This document shows, piece by piece, positions 50,093-59,746 of a DNA stretch of 64,000 nucleotides (the first letter of the stretch is position 1; each line of letters opens with the position of its first letter). The notes under the pieces were generated by a model. The model saw only the letters and a list, made by a program, of their open reading frames with translations. It ran no database searches and had not been told where the DNA came from. The DNA is from Streptomyces sp. A 4/2 (GTDB lineage Bacteria; Actinomycetota; Actinomycetes; Streptomycetales; Streptomycetaceae): assembly GCF_940670765.1 (NCBI RefSeq), contig NZ_CALNVW010000011.1:17363-81362 (forward strand), read 5' to 3'. The translations under genes and the position numbers were made by a program.

Positions 50093-51196
50093 TCAGTGCG
50101 GCAGCGTGGCCGGACTGCCGCCGTTCGCCTCGTACCCCGCGACCGCCAGCGCCCGGTACACCGCGTACTCCGCCGCCGGATCCGCACCCAGCGTCCACGG
50201 CAGCGCGCCCACATGACCGTCTATGCGGACCAGCTGGTTCATCGCCTCCGACCAGCGCTCGGAGCGGACGAGGAAGAAGACCAGCAGATGGCGTACGTGC
50301 GCGAGCACCGGGTCGTCGGCGCGCGCCGTGTGCACCGCGTGCAGTGCGCCTTCCACCGCCCGGGTCACCGACTCGCTCCGGTAGAAGCTCCGCACCATGT
50401 TGACCTCGGGCAGGTGCTCGTACAGCGCGAAGAGGGGCAGCGCGGCGAGCAGCGAACCGCGCGGCGCGCGGGCCGCCGCCGCGTGGGCGAACTCGTCGGC
50501 CCGCGCGCGGGAGCCGTGCCACTTCTCGCACCAGTAGTGCAGCGCGGCGAGGTGCGCCCCCATGTGCTCGGGCGCGCGGTCGATCACCTTGGCCCACACC
50601 TCTTCGAACTGCGGCTCCGGATAGGCGAGTCCGCGGCCGACGGCCAGCTCCACGATGTACGGAATCGGGTCGCCCGGTGCGAGCAGCGCCGCCTCACCGC
50701 AGACCGTGTGCGCCTCCTCCAGGATGATCCGGAAGTCGTCCGTCCCGGCCGTCGAGGACCGCCAGGCCTGCTGGATCAGGAACTCGGCGTGGATCTGGGC
50801 CGCGCCCGCGTCCTTCGGGGACTCCGAGCGCCACTTGCGGAGCCAGGCCCCGCCGACGCCGGGCCGCTGTGCCAGTTCCAGCGAGGCCGCCCCGGCGAAG
50901 GCCTGCACCCGCTGCCAGCGCTGCTCGCCGGACTTCGGCGTACCGGCGAGCAGCTGGGCCGCGGGGCGCCAGTCCTGGGTGCGCTGCACCAGGGCGAGGA
51001 CGTCCAGCAGATCCTGGTCGGGGCCGGGCAGCCGCACGTCCAGTTCCTCCTGGCGCAGGAATCCGTAGTCGTCGGGGTCCGCGGCGTCCGGGGAACCGGG
51101 CAGCACCTGCCGGATACCGCCGCGGGAGCGCAGCACGATCGGGCTGAGCACGGCCGTGAACATGCACACCGCGAGCAGGATCCAGAGAATCTCCAT
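50093..51196 (-). CDS. Hypothetical protein with N-terminal membrane helix and helical repeats
   Basis: 367 aa. One N-terminal helix (about residues 2-22: EILWILLAVCMFTAVLSPIV), then an all-helical soluble domain with TPR-like pairs (VQRTQDWRPAAQLLAGTPKS; WQRVQAFAGAASLELA; ADEFAHAAAARAPRGSLL; HLLVFFLVRSERWSEAMNQL). No catalytic motif. Conserved hypothetical in Streptomyces, as far as remembered. ATG at 51196, divergent from metB by 51 nt. Tandem repeats begin immediately after its stop codon. Confidence 0.8.
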   Translation of the reverse strand: MEILWILLAVCMFTAVLSPIVLRSRGGIRQVLPGSPDAADPDDYGFLRQEELDVRLPGPDQDLLDVLALVQRTQDWRPAAQLLAGTPKSGEQRWQRVQAFAGAASLELAQRPGVGGAWLRKWRSESPKDAGAAQIHAEFLIQQAWRSSTAGTDDFRIILEEAHTVCGEAALLAPGDPIPYIVELAVGRGLAYPEPQFEEVWAKVIDRAPEHMGAHLAALHYWCEKWHGSRARADEFAHAAAARAPRGSLLAALPLFALYEHLPEVNMVRSFYRSESVTRAVEGALHAVHTARADDPVLAHVRHLLVFFLVRSERWSEAMNQLVRIDGHVGALPWTLGADPAAEYAVYRALAVAGYEANGGSPATLPH

Positions 51197-51233
51197 GTCC
51201 CCAGCGAACCAGACACCACGGGCCTCTGGCCAC

Positions 51234-51239
51234 TACGCT
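51234..51239 (+). promoter_or_regulatory. -10-like hexamer, leaderless promoter of metB
   Basis: TACGCT 8 nt before the ATG at 51248; no ribosome site. Confidence 0.45.
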
Positions 51240-51247
51240 CGGTGCCC

Positions 51248-52405
51248 ATGAGCGACGAGCACAGCGTGCACCGCAGTTTCGAGACCCTCGCCATTCACGC
51301 AGGCAACACCGCGGACCCCCTGACGGGCGCGGTCGTACCCCCGATCTACCAGGTCTCCACGTACAAGCAGGACGGGGTGGGCGGACTGCGCGGGGGCTAC
51401 GAGTACAGCCGCAGCGGCAACCCCACCCGTACCGCACTCGAAGAGAACCTGGCGGCCCTGGAAGGCGGGCGGCGTGGGCTCGCCTTCGCCTCCGGGCTCG
51501 CCGCCGAGGACTGCCTGCTGCGTACGCTGCTCGCGCCGGGTGACCATGTGGTCATCCCGAACGACGCGTACGGCGGCACCTTCCGGCTCTTCTCGAAGGT
51601 CGTGTCCCGGTGGGGCGTGGAATGGTCCGTCGCCGACACCTCGGACCCGGCGGCGGTACGGGCCGCGGTCACCCCGCGTACCAAGGTGATCTGGGTGGAG
51701 ACGCCCTCCAACCCGCTCCTGGGGATCACCGACATCGCGGCCGTCGCGGACGTGGCGCGGACCGCGGGCGCCAAGCTCGTCGTGGACAACACCTTCGCGA
51801 GCCCCTACCTCCAGCAGCCGCTGGCGCTCGGCGCGGACGTCGTCGTGCACTCGACGACCAAGTACATGGGCGGGCACTCGGACGTCGTGGGCGGTGCGCT
51901 GATCGCCAACTCCGATGAGATCGCCGAGGAGTTGGCGTACCACCAGAACGCGATGGGTGCGGTCGCCGGGCCGTTCGACGCGTGGCTGGTGCTGCGGGGG
52001 ATCAAGACCCTCGCCGTACGGATGGACCGGCACAGCGAGAACGCGGCGCGGATCGCGGAGATGCTGACCCGGCACCCCAAGGTGACGAACGTCCTCTTCC
52101 CCGGTCTGCCCGAGCACCCGGGGCACGAGATCGCGGCCAAGCAGATGCGGACGTTCGGCGGCATGGTGTCGTTCCAGGTCGCTGGCGGCGAGCAGGCGGC
52201 GGTCGAGGTCTGCAACCGCGCCGAACTGTTCACCCTGGGTGAGTCGCTGGGCGGGGTGGAGTCGCTGGTGGAGCACCCGGGACGGATGACGCACGCCTCC
52301 GCGGCGGGCTCGGCGCTGGAGGTCCCGGCGGATCTGGTGCGGCTGTCCGTGGGGATCGAGTCGGGCGACGACCTGATGGCGGATCTTCAGCAGGCGCTGG
52401 GCTGA
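51248..52405 (+). CDS. metB: Cystathionine gamma-synthase
   Basis: 385 aa PLP enzyme of the Cys/Met metabolism family. Lysine 205 in HSTTKYMGGHSD binds PLP; other marks are YSRSGNPTR (51-61), FASGLAAEDCLL, VIPNDAYGGTFRLF, WVETPSNPLL, DNTFASPYLQQP and the C-terminal SLGGVESLVEHPGRMTHAS. Joins O-acyl-homoserine with cysteine; a gamma-lyase role (reverse transsulfuration) cannot be excluded from sequence. Leaderless start. Its stop codon lies in the first unit of a 28-bp tandem array. Confidence 0.95.
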   Translation: MSDEHSVHRSFETLAIHAGNTADPLTGAVVPPIYQVSTYKQDGVGGLRGGYEYSRSGNPTRTALEENLAALEGGRRGLAFASGLAAEDCLLRTLLAPGDHVVIPNDAYGGTFRLFSKVVSRWGVEWSVADTSDPAAVRAAVTPRTKVIWVETPSNPLLGITDIAAVADVARTAGAKLVVDNTFASPYLQQPLALGADVVVHSTTKYMGGHSDVVGGALIANSDEIAEELAYHQNAMGAVAGPFDAWLVLRGIKTLAVRMDRHSENAARIAEMLTRHPKVTNVLFPGLPEHPGHEIAAKQMRTFGGMVSFQVAGGEQAAVEVCNRAELFTLGESLGGVESLVEHPGRMTHASAAGSALEVPADLVRLSVGIESGDDLMADLQQALG

Positions 52406-52527
52406 CCCTCCCGGTCGGAACCAGCTGGGCTGACCCTCCCCGTCAGAACCAGCTGGGCTGACCCTCCCCGTCAGAACCAGCTGGGCCGACCCTCCCGGTC
52501 GGGCGCTGGGCCGACCCTCCCGTCAGA
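52396..52527. repeat. 28-bp tandem repeats starting inside the metB 3' end
   Basis: GCTGGGCTGACCCTCCCSGTC... starts at 52396, 52424, 52452 and 52480, with a shortened unit at 52504. The first unit contains the metB stop codon (GGC TGA). Confidence 0.92.
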
Positions 52528-52774
52528 ACCCCTCCACCGGCGGCGTCGTCCGGACCGGTGGAGGGGCCCACGGGTGGGTCACCGCGGCCCACACCACGAA
52601 CACCACCAGCCCCGCTGTCAGCAGCAGCCACAGCAGTCTGCGGCCCGCGGTGCGACGGCGCCGCATTCTCGTGCCGCGTACCGTCGCCCTGGCCACCAGG
52701 TCCGCCGGGACCAGCGGATGCGGGCCCTCCAGCATCCGGCGGACCACGTCCTCCTTGCGGTCCGGACGGTTCAC
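52523..52774 (-). CDS. Small membrane protein, possible anti-sigma-like partner
   Basis: 83 aa with one membrane helix at about residues 47-66 (LLWLLLTAGLVVFVVWAAV). The cytoplasmic N-terminus (NRPDRKEDVVRRMLEGPHPL) is basic and helical; the short exposed C-terminus is Pro-rich. It overlaps the sigma-factor-like gene upstream by 4 nt, so the two are coupled. No zinc-binding anti-sigma motif is seen, so control of the sigma factor is inferred from arrangement only. Confidence 0.7.
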   Translation of the reverse strand: MNRPDRKEDVVRRMLEGPHPLVPADLVARATVRGTRMRRRRTAGRRLLWLLLTAGLVVFVVWAAVTHPWAPPPVRTTPPVEGF

Positions 52775-53349
52775 GGCTTCGCTGCCTCGGGGAGGCGCGG
52801 CGCGGGCCGTCGGGGCGTGCGGTGCATGGCCGCCGTCGCGCGGGCGCAGATCGCGCGGACCCGTTCCTCCGGAAGTCCGACGAGCGCCGCGGTCTGTTCC
52901 TCGGCGACCCCCTCGTACAGCCGGAGCACGAGGATGAGACGTTCCTGCGGGGTCAGCCGCGCCAGTACACCGTCACCCGGCCGCGTCACCCGGCCCACCC
53001 GGTTCACCCGGCCCACCCGGTTCACCCGGCCCGCCCGGTTCAGCCAGTGCGCCCGGCCCGTCCCGAGCGGGCGGTGGTGGCGCCAGGCGCTGTGCGCGAA
53101 GCGGGACGCCAGTTCCTGACGGGTGCGGTCGTACGGGTCCTCGCCGCGCAGCCGGTCCCAGCGCGCGTACGTGAGCGAGAGGGCGGCCAGCAGCAGCCGT
53201 CGCGCCCGTGGGTTGTCATCGACGGGCTCGGCCGTCAGCAGGGTCGCGGCATGCAGGAGCCGTCCGGCCGCGCCCGCGACGAAAGCCTCGAACTCCTGGG
53301 CACGGCTACGTTCCCGGGCTGCCGTCCGCTGGTGCGCAGGCTGCTGCAC
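52771..53349 (-). CDS. ECF-like sigma factor with repeat-expanded linker
   Basis: 192 aa. A weak region-2-like helical segment (about residues 17-92: EAFVAGAAGRLLHAATLLTA; RLLLAALSLTYARWDRLRG) and a clear region 4 (about 130-178: LTPQERLILVLRLYEGVAEE, then QTAALVGLPEERVRAICARA) in the SigE/sigma-70-like Streptomyces group. Between them the linker contains GRVNRVGRVNRVGRV, encoded by three 18-bp repeats. Overlaps the small membrane protein gene by 4 nt. GTG/ATG start near 53349. Expected to direct RNA polymerase to few promoters; none can be named. Confidence 0.78.
   Translation of the reverse strand: MQQPAHQRTAARERSRAQEFEAFVAGAAGRLLHAATLLTAEPVDDNPRARRLLLAALSLTYARWDRLRGEDPYDRTRQELASRFAHSAWRHHRPLGTGRAHWLNRAGRVNRVGRVNRVGRVTRPGDGVLARLTPQERLILVLRLYEGVAEEQTAALVGLPEERVRAICARATAAMHRTPRRPAPRLPEAAKP
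52987..53040. repeat. Three 18-bp tandem repeats inside the sigma-factor-like gene
   Basis: CACCCGGCCCACCCGGTT at 52987 and 53005, and a copy with one change at 53023. Encodes Asn-Arg-Val-Gly-Arg-Val units on the minus strand, in frame. Confidence 0.95.
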
Positions 53350-53400
53350 AGTGCCTCCCTGGTCTCATCCGAGAATCTGAGAACAGGTCGGCACCCCCGG

Positions 53401-53904
53401 TCAAGAGGTCGGCGTACCGGGGTCCTGCGGTCCCGCGGTGCGGGCGGAGAGCGCCGAGTTGAAACGGGTGAGCAGCGTGCAGAAGGTCTCCCGGTCGTCC
53501 TGCGACCAGCCGTCCGTGACCTGCGCCATCAGTGCGCGGCGCGAGGAACGCACCTCTTCCAGGCGGCTCTCGCCGCGCGGGGAGAGCTGCAGGACGACCG
53601 CCCGGCCGTCCTCGGGGTGCGAAGTGCGCTTGACCAGGCCGGTGTCGACGAGCGGGGCGACCTGACGGGTCACCGTCGAGGAGTCGATGCCCATGCCCGC
53701 GGCGAGCGCCTTGACCCCCATCGGGCCTTCGCGGTCCAGCCGGTTGAGCAGCAGGTAGGCGGCGCGGTCCATCGAGTTGCGGACCTGACCGACGCCCCCG
53801 AGCCGGGTCTGCTCGGCACGGCGGGCGAAGAGGGCCACCTGGTGCTGGAGAACATCGAGGAAGCCTGGGTCAAGATCGGAAGTCATGTCCTGAGAAAGGG
53901 GCAT
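53401..53904 (-). CDS. MarR-family transcriptional regulator
   Basis: 167 aa winged-helix regulator. Helices at about 15-60 (VALFARRAEQTRLGGVGQVR; RAAYLLLNRLDREGP), recognition region MGIDSSTVTRQVAPLVDTGL, and wing HPEDGRAVVLQLSPRG. Second ATG at 53886 (MTSDLDPG) is an alternative start. Divergent from ilvA with a 157-nt gap. Close to the sigma-factor-like gene and to a DrrAB exporter; which of these it controls is not shown. Confidence 0.93.
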   Translation of the reverse strand: MPLSQDMTSDLDPGFLDVLQHQVALFARRAEQTRLGGVGQVRNSMDRAAYLLLNRLDREGPMGVKALAAGMGIDSSTVTRQVAPLVDTGLVKRTSHPEDGRAVVLQLSPRGESRLEEVRSSRRALMAQVTDGWSQDDRETFCTLLTRFNSALSARTAGPQDPGTPTS

Positions 53905-54061
53905 GGCCGGGGGCTCTCTTCGTGCGAGGGGCGGACAGTGGGGGACAGAGTACGCGGCCCGGCGCGGACCCGTACCGGCGCTGCGTCAACCTGTTGCCCG
54001 ACATGTCGGCCCCGCCGGGCTCGGGCGGCCCGGTGGCCGTCGAGCTGCGAGACTTGCCGGT

Positions 54062-55291
54062 ATGAGCTTCGGTACGTCACGCCCCCTGCCACCACTGATC
54101 CTTGATGACGTCCTCGGAGCGCAGAAGATGCTCTCCGGGGTGTCGCGCACCACCCCGATCGAGGGCAGCAGGCACCTCTCCGCGCTGGTCGGATCCCCGG
54201 TCCGGTTCAAGTGCGAGAACCTCCAGCGGACGGGTTCGTTCAAATTGCGCGGTGCGTACGTCCGGATCTCCGGGCTGACCCCGGAGGAGCGCGCCGCCGG
54301 GGTGGTCGCGGCGAGTGCGGGCAACCACGCGCAGGGTGTCGCGCTGGCCTCGTCCCTTCTCGGTGTGCGGTCCACGGTCTTCATGCCGCTGGGCGCCCCG
54401 CTGCCGAAGGTCGCGGCGACGCGTGAGTACGGCGCGGAGGTGCGGCTGCACGGCCACGTCGTCGACGAGACCCTCGCCGCCGCGCAGGAGTACGCGCAGC
54501 GGACCGGAGCCGTCTTCATCCACCCCTTCGACCACGCCGACATCATCGCCGGGCAGGGCACGGTGGGCCTGGAGATCCTGGAGCAGTGCCCGGAGGTGCG
54601 GACGATCGTCGTCGGCATCGGCGGCGGCGGTCTGGCCGCGGGGATCGCGGTGGCGGTGAAGGCGCTCCGGCCGGACGTGAAGGTCGTCGGCGTGCAGGCG
54701 GCGGGGTCCGCCGCCTATCCGCCCTCGCTCGCCGCGGGCCGTCCGGTGTCCATCGAGGCGCCGGTGACGATGGCCGACGGCATCAAGGTGGGCCGCCCGG
54801 GAGACGTCCCGTTCGGGATCATCAAGGAGCTGGTCGACGAGGTCCGTACGGTCTCGGAGGACGAGCTGTCCAGCGCCCTGCTGCTCTGTCTGGAGCGGGC
54901 GAAGATGGTGGTCGAGCCGGCCGGGGCGAGCCCGGTGGCGGCGCTGCTGAGCGATCCGGGGTCCTTCGAGGGGCCGGTGGTGGCGGTCCTGTCGGGCGGC
55001 AACGTGGACCCCCTGCTGATACAGCGCATCCTCACGCACGGCCTGGCCGCCGCGGGCCGTTACCTCTCGCTGCGGCTGCGGCTGACGGACCGTCCCGGCG
55101 CGCTCGCGACCCTGCTCGGGGTGCTGTCGGTGGTGGACGCCAATGTCCTGGACGTCAGTCACGTACGGACCGATCCCCGGCTCGGGCTCACCGAGGCGGA
55201 GGTGGAGCTGCACCTGGAGACCAAGGGTCCGCAGCACTGCGTCGAGGTGGGTGCGGCGCTGCGGGACGCGGGTTACACCGTCATCGGGTAG
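54062..55291 (+). CDS. ilvA: Threonine ammonia-lyase (threonine dehydratase)
   Basis: 409 aa fold-type II PLP enzyme. PLP Lys61 in RTGSFKLRGAY; substrate loop ASAGNHAQGVA; phosphate loop IGGGGLAAG; catalytic domain about 10-320. The C-terminal 85 residues are an ACT-like domain (RLTDRPGALATLLGVLSVVD, then NVLDVSHVR) of the short kind found in catabolic or mixed-type TdcB/IlvA. Makes 2-oxobutyrate from threonine, feeding isoleucine and propionyl-CoA. ATG at 54062 has no good ribosome site; the frame upstream is not coding-like. Confidence 0.95.
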   Translation: MSFGTSRPLPPLILDDVLGAQKMLSGVSRTTPIEGSRHLSALVGSPVRFKCENLQRTGSFKLRGAYVRISGLTPEERAAGVVAASAGNHAQGVALASSLLGVRSTVFMPLGAPLPKVAATREYGAEVRLHGHVVDETLAAAQEYAQRTGAVFIHPFDHADIIAGQGTVGLEILEQCPEVRTIVVGIGGGGLAAGIAVAVKALRPDVKVVGVQAAGSAAYPPSLAAGRPVSIEAPVTMADGIKVGRPGDVPFGIIKELVDEVRTVSEDELSSALLLCLERAKMVVEPAGASPVAALLSDPGSFEGPVVAVLSGGNVDPLLIQRILTHGLAAAGRYLSLRLRLTDRPGALATLLGVLSVVDANVLDVSHVRTDPRLGLTEAEVELHLETKGPQHCVEVGAALRDAGYTVIG

Positions 55292-55377
55292 CCCTGCCCG
55301 GTCATCGGGTAGCGCCCCGCGGCAGCCGCTCGGGCAGCAGCCCGAGTGGTCCCGTACACGAGCGGAGAACCCCCTGC

Positions 55378-55420
55378 ACATACGCGATACATCGCGATAG
55401 GGTGCGTGGGTCGCGATCCG
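55378..55420. promoter_or_regulatory. Promoter/operator candidate of the DrrAB-type operon
   Basis: ACATACGCGATACATCGCGATAGGGT: GCGAT-AC-ATCGC palindrome at about 55384-55395, with a second CGCGAT at about 55413. TAGGGT is a plausible -10. Position about 100 nt before the ATPase gene; a TetR- or PadR-type repressor site is inferred. Confidence 0.4.
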
Positions 55421-55520
55421 TGGCGCCGTCTTGAGGGGCGAAGCGGTCGTCGCAAACCTACGATGTGTGCAGAAATCGCCTGGAAATCACCCAGAACGCA
55501 CCCATGCGGGGGGAACCCAT

Positions 55521-56524
<1,004 letters not shown>

Positions 56525-56528
<4 letters not shown>

Positions 56529-57379
56529 CCGCAGCCACGGACACCGCACCCAACCCGGCGGCCCCCCGGCCGCGCGGCGGCATCACGCAGTCGGTCAGCG
56601 ACTCCCTGGTCATCGCGAAGCGCAATCTGATCCGGATGACCCGGATCCCCGAGATCGTGGTCTTCGGCCTGGTCCAGCCGATCATGTTCGTGGTGCTCTT
56701 CAGCTACGTCTTCGGCGGGTCCCTGGTCGTCAACGGCTCCACCAGCGCCGTCGGTTACCGCAACTTCCTGATGGCGGGCATCTTCGCGCAGACCGTCACC
56801 TTCGCCACGGCCGGTGCCGGGGCGGGCATCGCCGACGACATGCACAAGGGCCTCATCGACCGGTTCCGCTCGCTGCCGATGGCCCGCGGCGCGGTGCTCA
56901 CCGGACGGACGATCGCCGACCTGGTCCAGACTGCGCTCACCCTGGTGGTGCTGGCGATCGTCGCCCTGCTGGTCGGCTGGCGCACCCACGAGAACATCGG
57001 GAAGGTCCTCGGCGGCTTCGGGCTGCTGCTTCTGCTGGGGTACGCGTTCTCCTGGATCGGCGCGCTGATCGGCCTCTCGGTCCGTACGCCGGAAGCGGCC
57101 ACCTCCGGGGGGCTCGTCTGGCTCTTCCCGGTGACCTTCGTCTCGAACGCGTTCGTGTCGACGGAGATGATGCCCGGCTGGCTCCAGCCGATCGCGGAGT
57201 GGAACCCCTTCAGCGCGACCGTCCAGGCCTGCCGGGTGCTCTTCGGCAACCCGGGCGTGTCGACGTCGGACGCCTGGCCCATGCAGCACCCCGTCTGGGC
57301 CTCGCTGCTCTGGTCGCTGCTCATCTTTGTGGTCTTCCGCACACTGGCGGTCCGCAAGTACCGCTCGGCGACGGCCTGA
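56525..57379 (+). CDS. ABC-2 type permease, DrrB type
   Basis: 284 aa with six membrane helices (about 45-65, 80-105, 130-155, 163-185, 195-215 and 258-276) and the ABC-2 signature RFRSLPMARGAVLTGRTIADL in the first cytoplasmic loop. Near the end is NPFSATVQACRVLFGNPG typical of DrrB relatives. GTG at 56525 overlaps the DrrA stop (GTGA), so coupled translation. A terminator hairpin follows. Completes an exporter with the upstream ATPase. Confidence 0.93.
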
Positions 57380-57395
57380 CCGTCCGGCGGGAACG

Positions 57396-57437
57396 GGAGA
57401 GCCCCCGGTCGCGAGCGATACGCGCCGGGGGCTCTCC
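57396..57437. terminator. Bidirectional terminator
   Basis: GGAGAGCCCCCGG (57396-57408) pairs with CCGGGGGCTCTCC (57425-57437), 13 bp perfect, between the convergent DrrB and greA genes. Confidence 0.85.
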
Positions 57438-57475
57438 GCACAGCTGGTTCAGCCCGTTCAGCTGATTCAGCCGGT

Positions 57476-57973
57476 TCAGCCCTTGAAGGGCTCGGCCTTG
57501 AGGATCTTCACCGTGGCGGTCTTGCCGTTCGGCAGCTCGTACTCGGCGTTCTCGCCGACCTTCTTGCCGATCACGCCGGTGCCGAGCGGGGACTGGGGGG
57601 AGTACGTCTCGAAGTCCGAGCTGGCGTACTCGCGGGAGGCGAGCAGGAAGGTCATCGTGTCGTCCTCGTCGCCGTCGAAGGCGATCGTCACGACCATGCC
57701 GGGAGCGGCTTCGCCGGAGGTCGCGGGGGCCTCGCCGACCTTCGCGTGTTCGAGCAGCTGGGTCAGCTGGCGTACGCGCAGCTCCTGCTTGCCCTGCTCC
57801 TCCTTGGCCGCGTGGTACCCGCCGTTCTCGCGCAGGTCACCCTCCTCGCGGGCCGCCGCGATCTTGGTGACGATCTCCGAGCGTGCGGGACCCGACAGAT
57901 ACTCCAGCTCAGCCTTCAGCTGGTTGTACGCCTCCTGGGTCAGCCAGGTGACGTTTTCGCTGGTCTGGGTCAC
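57476..57973 (-). CDS. greA: Transcription elongation factor GreA
   Basis: 165 aa. N-terminal coiled coil (about residues 10-82: WLTQEAYNQLKAELEYLSGP; KIAAAREEGDLRENGGYHAA) with the acidic tip residues DLREN needed for transcript cleavage, and a C-terminal FKBP-like domain from about 85 (GMVVTIAFDGDEDDTMTFLL; SPLGTGVIGKKVGE). Rescues backtracked RNA polymerase. GTG at 57973 has GAGGAG 6 nt upstream; the longer frame to 58003 is rejected. Single gene, same strand as the DUF4307 gene. Confidence 0.97.
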   Translation of the reverse strand: MTQTSENVTWLTQEAYNQLKAELEYLSGPARSEIVTKIAAAREEGDLRENGGYHAAKEEQGKQELRVRQLTQLLEHAKVGEAPATSGEAAPGMVVTIAFDGDEDDTMTFLLASREYASSDFETYSPQSPLGTGVIGKKVGENAEYELPNGKTATVKILKAEPFKG

Positions 57974-58125
57974 TGGTGCTCCTCGTAGGTACCGGAAATA
58001 CAAAGCATCGCCCTACCCAGAAGGATGTGCCTCCAGGGGCGGGCGAAACCACGAGCCTAACAATTCCGGCGCGGAAGGGGGAGGAGGTAACGGGTGCGGT
58101 CCGTGGCGGCGGCCGTCGGCCGGGG

Positions 58126-58530
58126 TCAGGAGCCGGTCTGGCAGCCGACCAGCTCGACGCTGGTCGCCCGTGCGGTGGTCCGTACCGTGATCACCTGGTC
58201 GATCCGCTTCTCGCGCTGGTCGAACCGGGCGTCCTTGCGGCCGACCTCGTCGCCGTCGGTCTCCCGCAGGCGCAGCGTGCAGGTGCCGTGGACGTTCGCG
58301 TCCTTGCGCACTTCGAGGTGGACGTCGACGGCGTGGTCCGAGGCGATGTCCCAGCTGATGACCTCACCGCTGATCGACTTCCCGCCGATGGACTGGTAAC
58401 CGAACCAGCCGACGACCACGAGCGCCACGGCGCCGAGCACCGCGCCGATGATCTTCAGCTTGCGGTCCGCGCGCTGGTCCGCGGAGCCGCCGTAGCGGCC
58501 CGCGGGGAGCTGTTCGCCTACCGCCGTCAT
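58126..58530 (-). CDS. DUF4307 membrane protein
   Basis: 134 aa with one membrane helix (about residues 26-47: IIGAVLGAVALVVVGWFGYQ) after a short cytoplasmic N-terminus, and an exposed beta-rich domain ending with two Cys (VHGTCTLRLRE and ELVGCQTGS) that may form a disulfide. Matches actinobacterial DUF4307, always near mca and greA. ATG at 58530 with GGAG upstream; divergent from mca. Function unknown. Confidence 0.92.
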   Translation of the reverse strand: MTAVGEQLPAGRYGGSADQRADRKLKIIGAVLGAVALVVVGWFGYQSIGGKSISGEVISWDIASDHAVDVHLEVRKDANVHGTCTLRLRETDGDEVGRKDARFDQREKRIDQVITVRTTARATSVELVGCQTGS

Positions 58531-58628
58531 GATCGTTCCTCCAGTGCAGGGGAATCCCGGAATTTTCCGGCCCCTCAGTCGGTCACTATAGAAGCCGCCG
58601 ATTGCGACGAATCACTGAGGATCCTGTC

Positions 58629-59510
58629 TTGACTGAGCAGCTTCGCCTGATGGCCGTCCACGCCCACCCCGACGACGAGTCGAGCAAGGGTGCGGCGACC
58701 ATGGCCAAGTACGTGTCCGAGGGGGTGGACGTGCTGGTCGTGACCTGCACCGGAGGCGAGCGCGGCTCCATCCTCAATCCGAAACTGCAGGGTGACTCCT
58801 ACATCGAGGAGCACATCCACGAAGTCCGCAAGAAAGAGATGGACGAGGCACGCGAGATCCTCGGCGTCGGCCAGGCCTGGCTGGGCTTCGTCGACTCGGG
58901 TCTGCCCGAGGGCGACCCGCTGCCGCCGCTGCCCGAGGGCTGCTTCGCGCTGGAGGACGTCGACGTCGCCGCGGGACGGCTGGTGAAGCTGATCCGTGAA
59001 TTCCGGCCGCAGGTCGTCACGACGTACGACGAGAACGGCGGATACCCGCACCCCGACCACATCATGACCCACCAGATCTCGATGGTGGCGTTCGATGCCG
59101 CGGCGGACACCGAGAAGTACCCCGAGGCGGAGTTCGGCCCGGCCTTCCAGCCGCAGAAGCTCTACTACAACCAGGGCTTCAACAAGCCCCGCACGGTGGC
59201 GCTGCACGAGGCGCTGCTGGCGCGCGGCATGGAGTCGCCGTACGCGGACTGGCTGCAGCGCTGGAAGGAGTTCGAGCGCGCCGAGCGCACGCTGACCACG
59301 CACATTCCGTGCGCGGACTTCTTCGAGATCCGTGACAAGGCGCTGATCGCGCACGCCACACAGATCGACCCCGACGGCGGCTGGTTCCGCGTCCCGATGG
59401 AGATCCAGCAGGAGGTCTGGCCGACCGAGGAGTACGAGCTGGCGAAGTCTCTCGTGGACACATCCCTCCCCGAGGACGACCTCTTTGCGGGCATCCGGGA
59501 CAATGCCTAG
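58629..59510 (+). CDS. mca: Mycothiol S-conjugate amidase
   Basis: 293 aa, the length recalled for S. coelicolor Mca. Zinc-dependent LmbE-fold amidase: metal ligands His13 and Asp16 in VHAHPDDESSKGA, and His in the YPHPDHIMTH block; also CTGGERGSI and ENGG. Cleaves mycothiol conjugates of electrophiles to mercapturic acids, a detoxification route limited to actinobacteria. TTG at 58629 chosen for AGGA 9 nt upstream; the frame extends 9 codons further. Followed at 2 nt by a small membrane protein gene. Confidence 0.97.
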   Translation: MTEQLRLMAVHAHPDDESSKGAATMAKYVSEGVDVLVVTCTGGERGSILNPKLQGDSYIEEHIHEVRKKEMDEAREILGVGQAWLGFVDSGLPEGDPLPPLPEGCFALEDVDVAAGRLVKLIREFRPQVVTTYDENGGYPHPDHIMTHQISMVAFDAAADTEKYPEAEFGPAFQPQKLYYNQGFNKPRTVALHEALLARGMESPYADWLQRWKEFERAERTLTTHIPCADFFEIRDKALIAHATQIDPDGGWFRVPMEIQQEVWPTEEYELAKSLVDTSLPEDDLFAGIRDNA

Positions 59511-59512
59511 TT

Positions 59513-59746
59513 ATGAGCGCTAGCCAGGCATTGACGCACCTCGTCCCTCTGGCCGAGGTCGACGACAACAAGGTGACTCCGGGCCTTCTCGGCTTCCTCG
59601 TTTTCGCGGCCCTGGCCGTGGGCGTGTGGCTGCTGATGAAGTCGATGAGCCGCCACATGGGCCGGGTCTCCTTCAAGGAGGCACCGGAGCCGCAGGCCGA
59701 GAAGGTGGCGACGGCCGCGTCGGCGGCGGACCCCGAACGGGGCTGA
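59513..59746 (+). CDS. Small membrane protein downstream of mca
   Basis: 77 aa. One membrane helix at about residues 24-43 (GLLGFLVFAALAVGVWLLMK) and a polar cytoplasmic tail (SMSRHMGRVSFKEAPEPQAE). Begins 2 nt after the mca stop codon, so translated by reinitiation; no ribosome site of its own. The pairing with mca is conserved in Streptomyces, from memory. Role unknown. Confidence 0.85.
   Translation: MSASQALTHLVPLAEVDDNKVTPGLLGFLVFAALAVGVWLLMKSMSRHMGRVSFKEAPEPQAEKVATAASAADPERG

Noticed and set aside
49427..51247. Long plus-strand frame leading into metB
   Set aside because: Crosses msrA, repeat arrays and the 367-aa gene antisense; metB homology starts at 51248.
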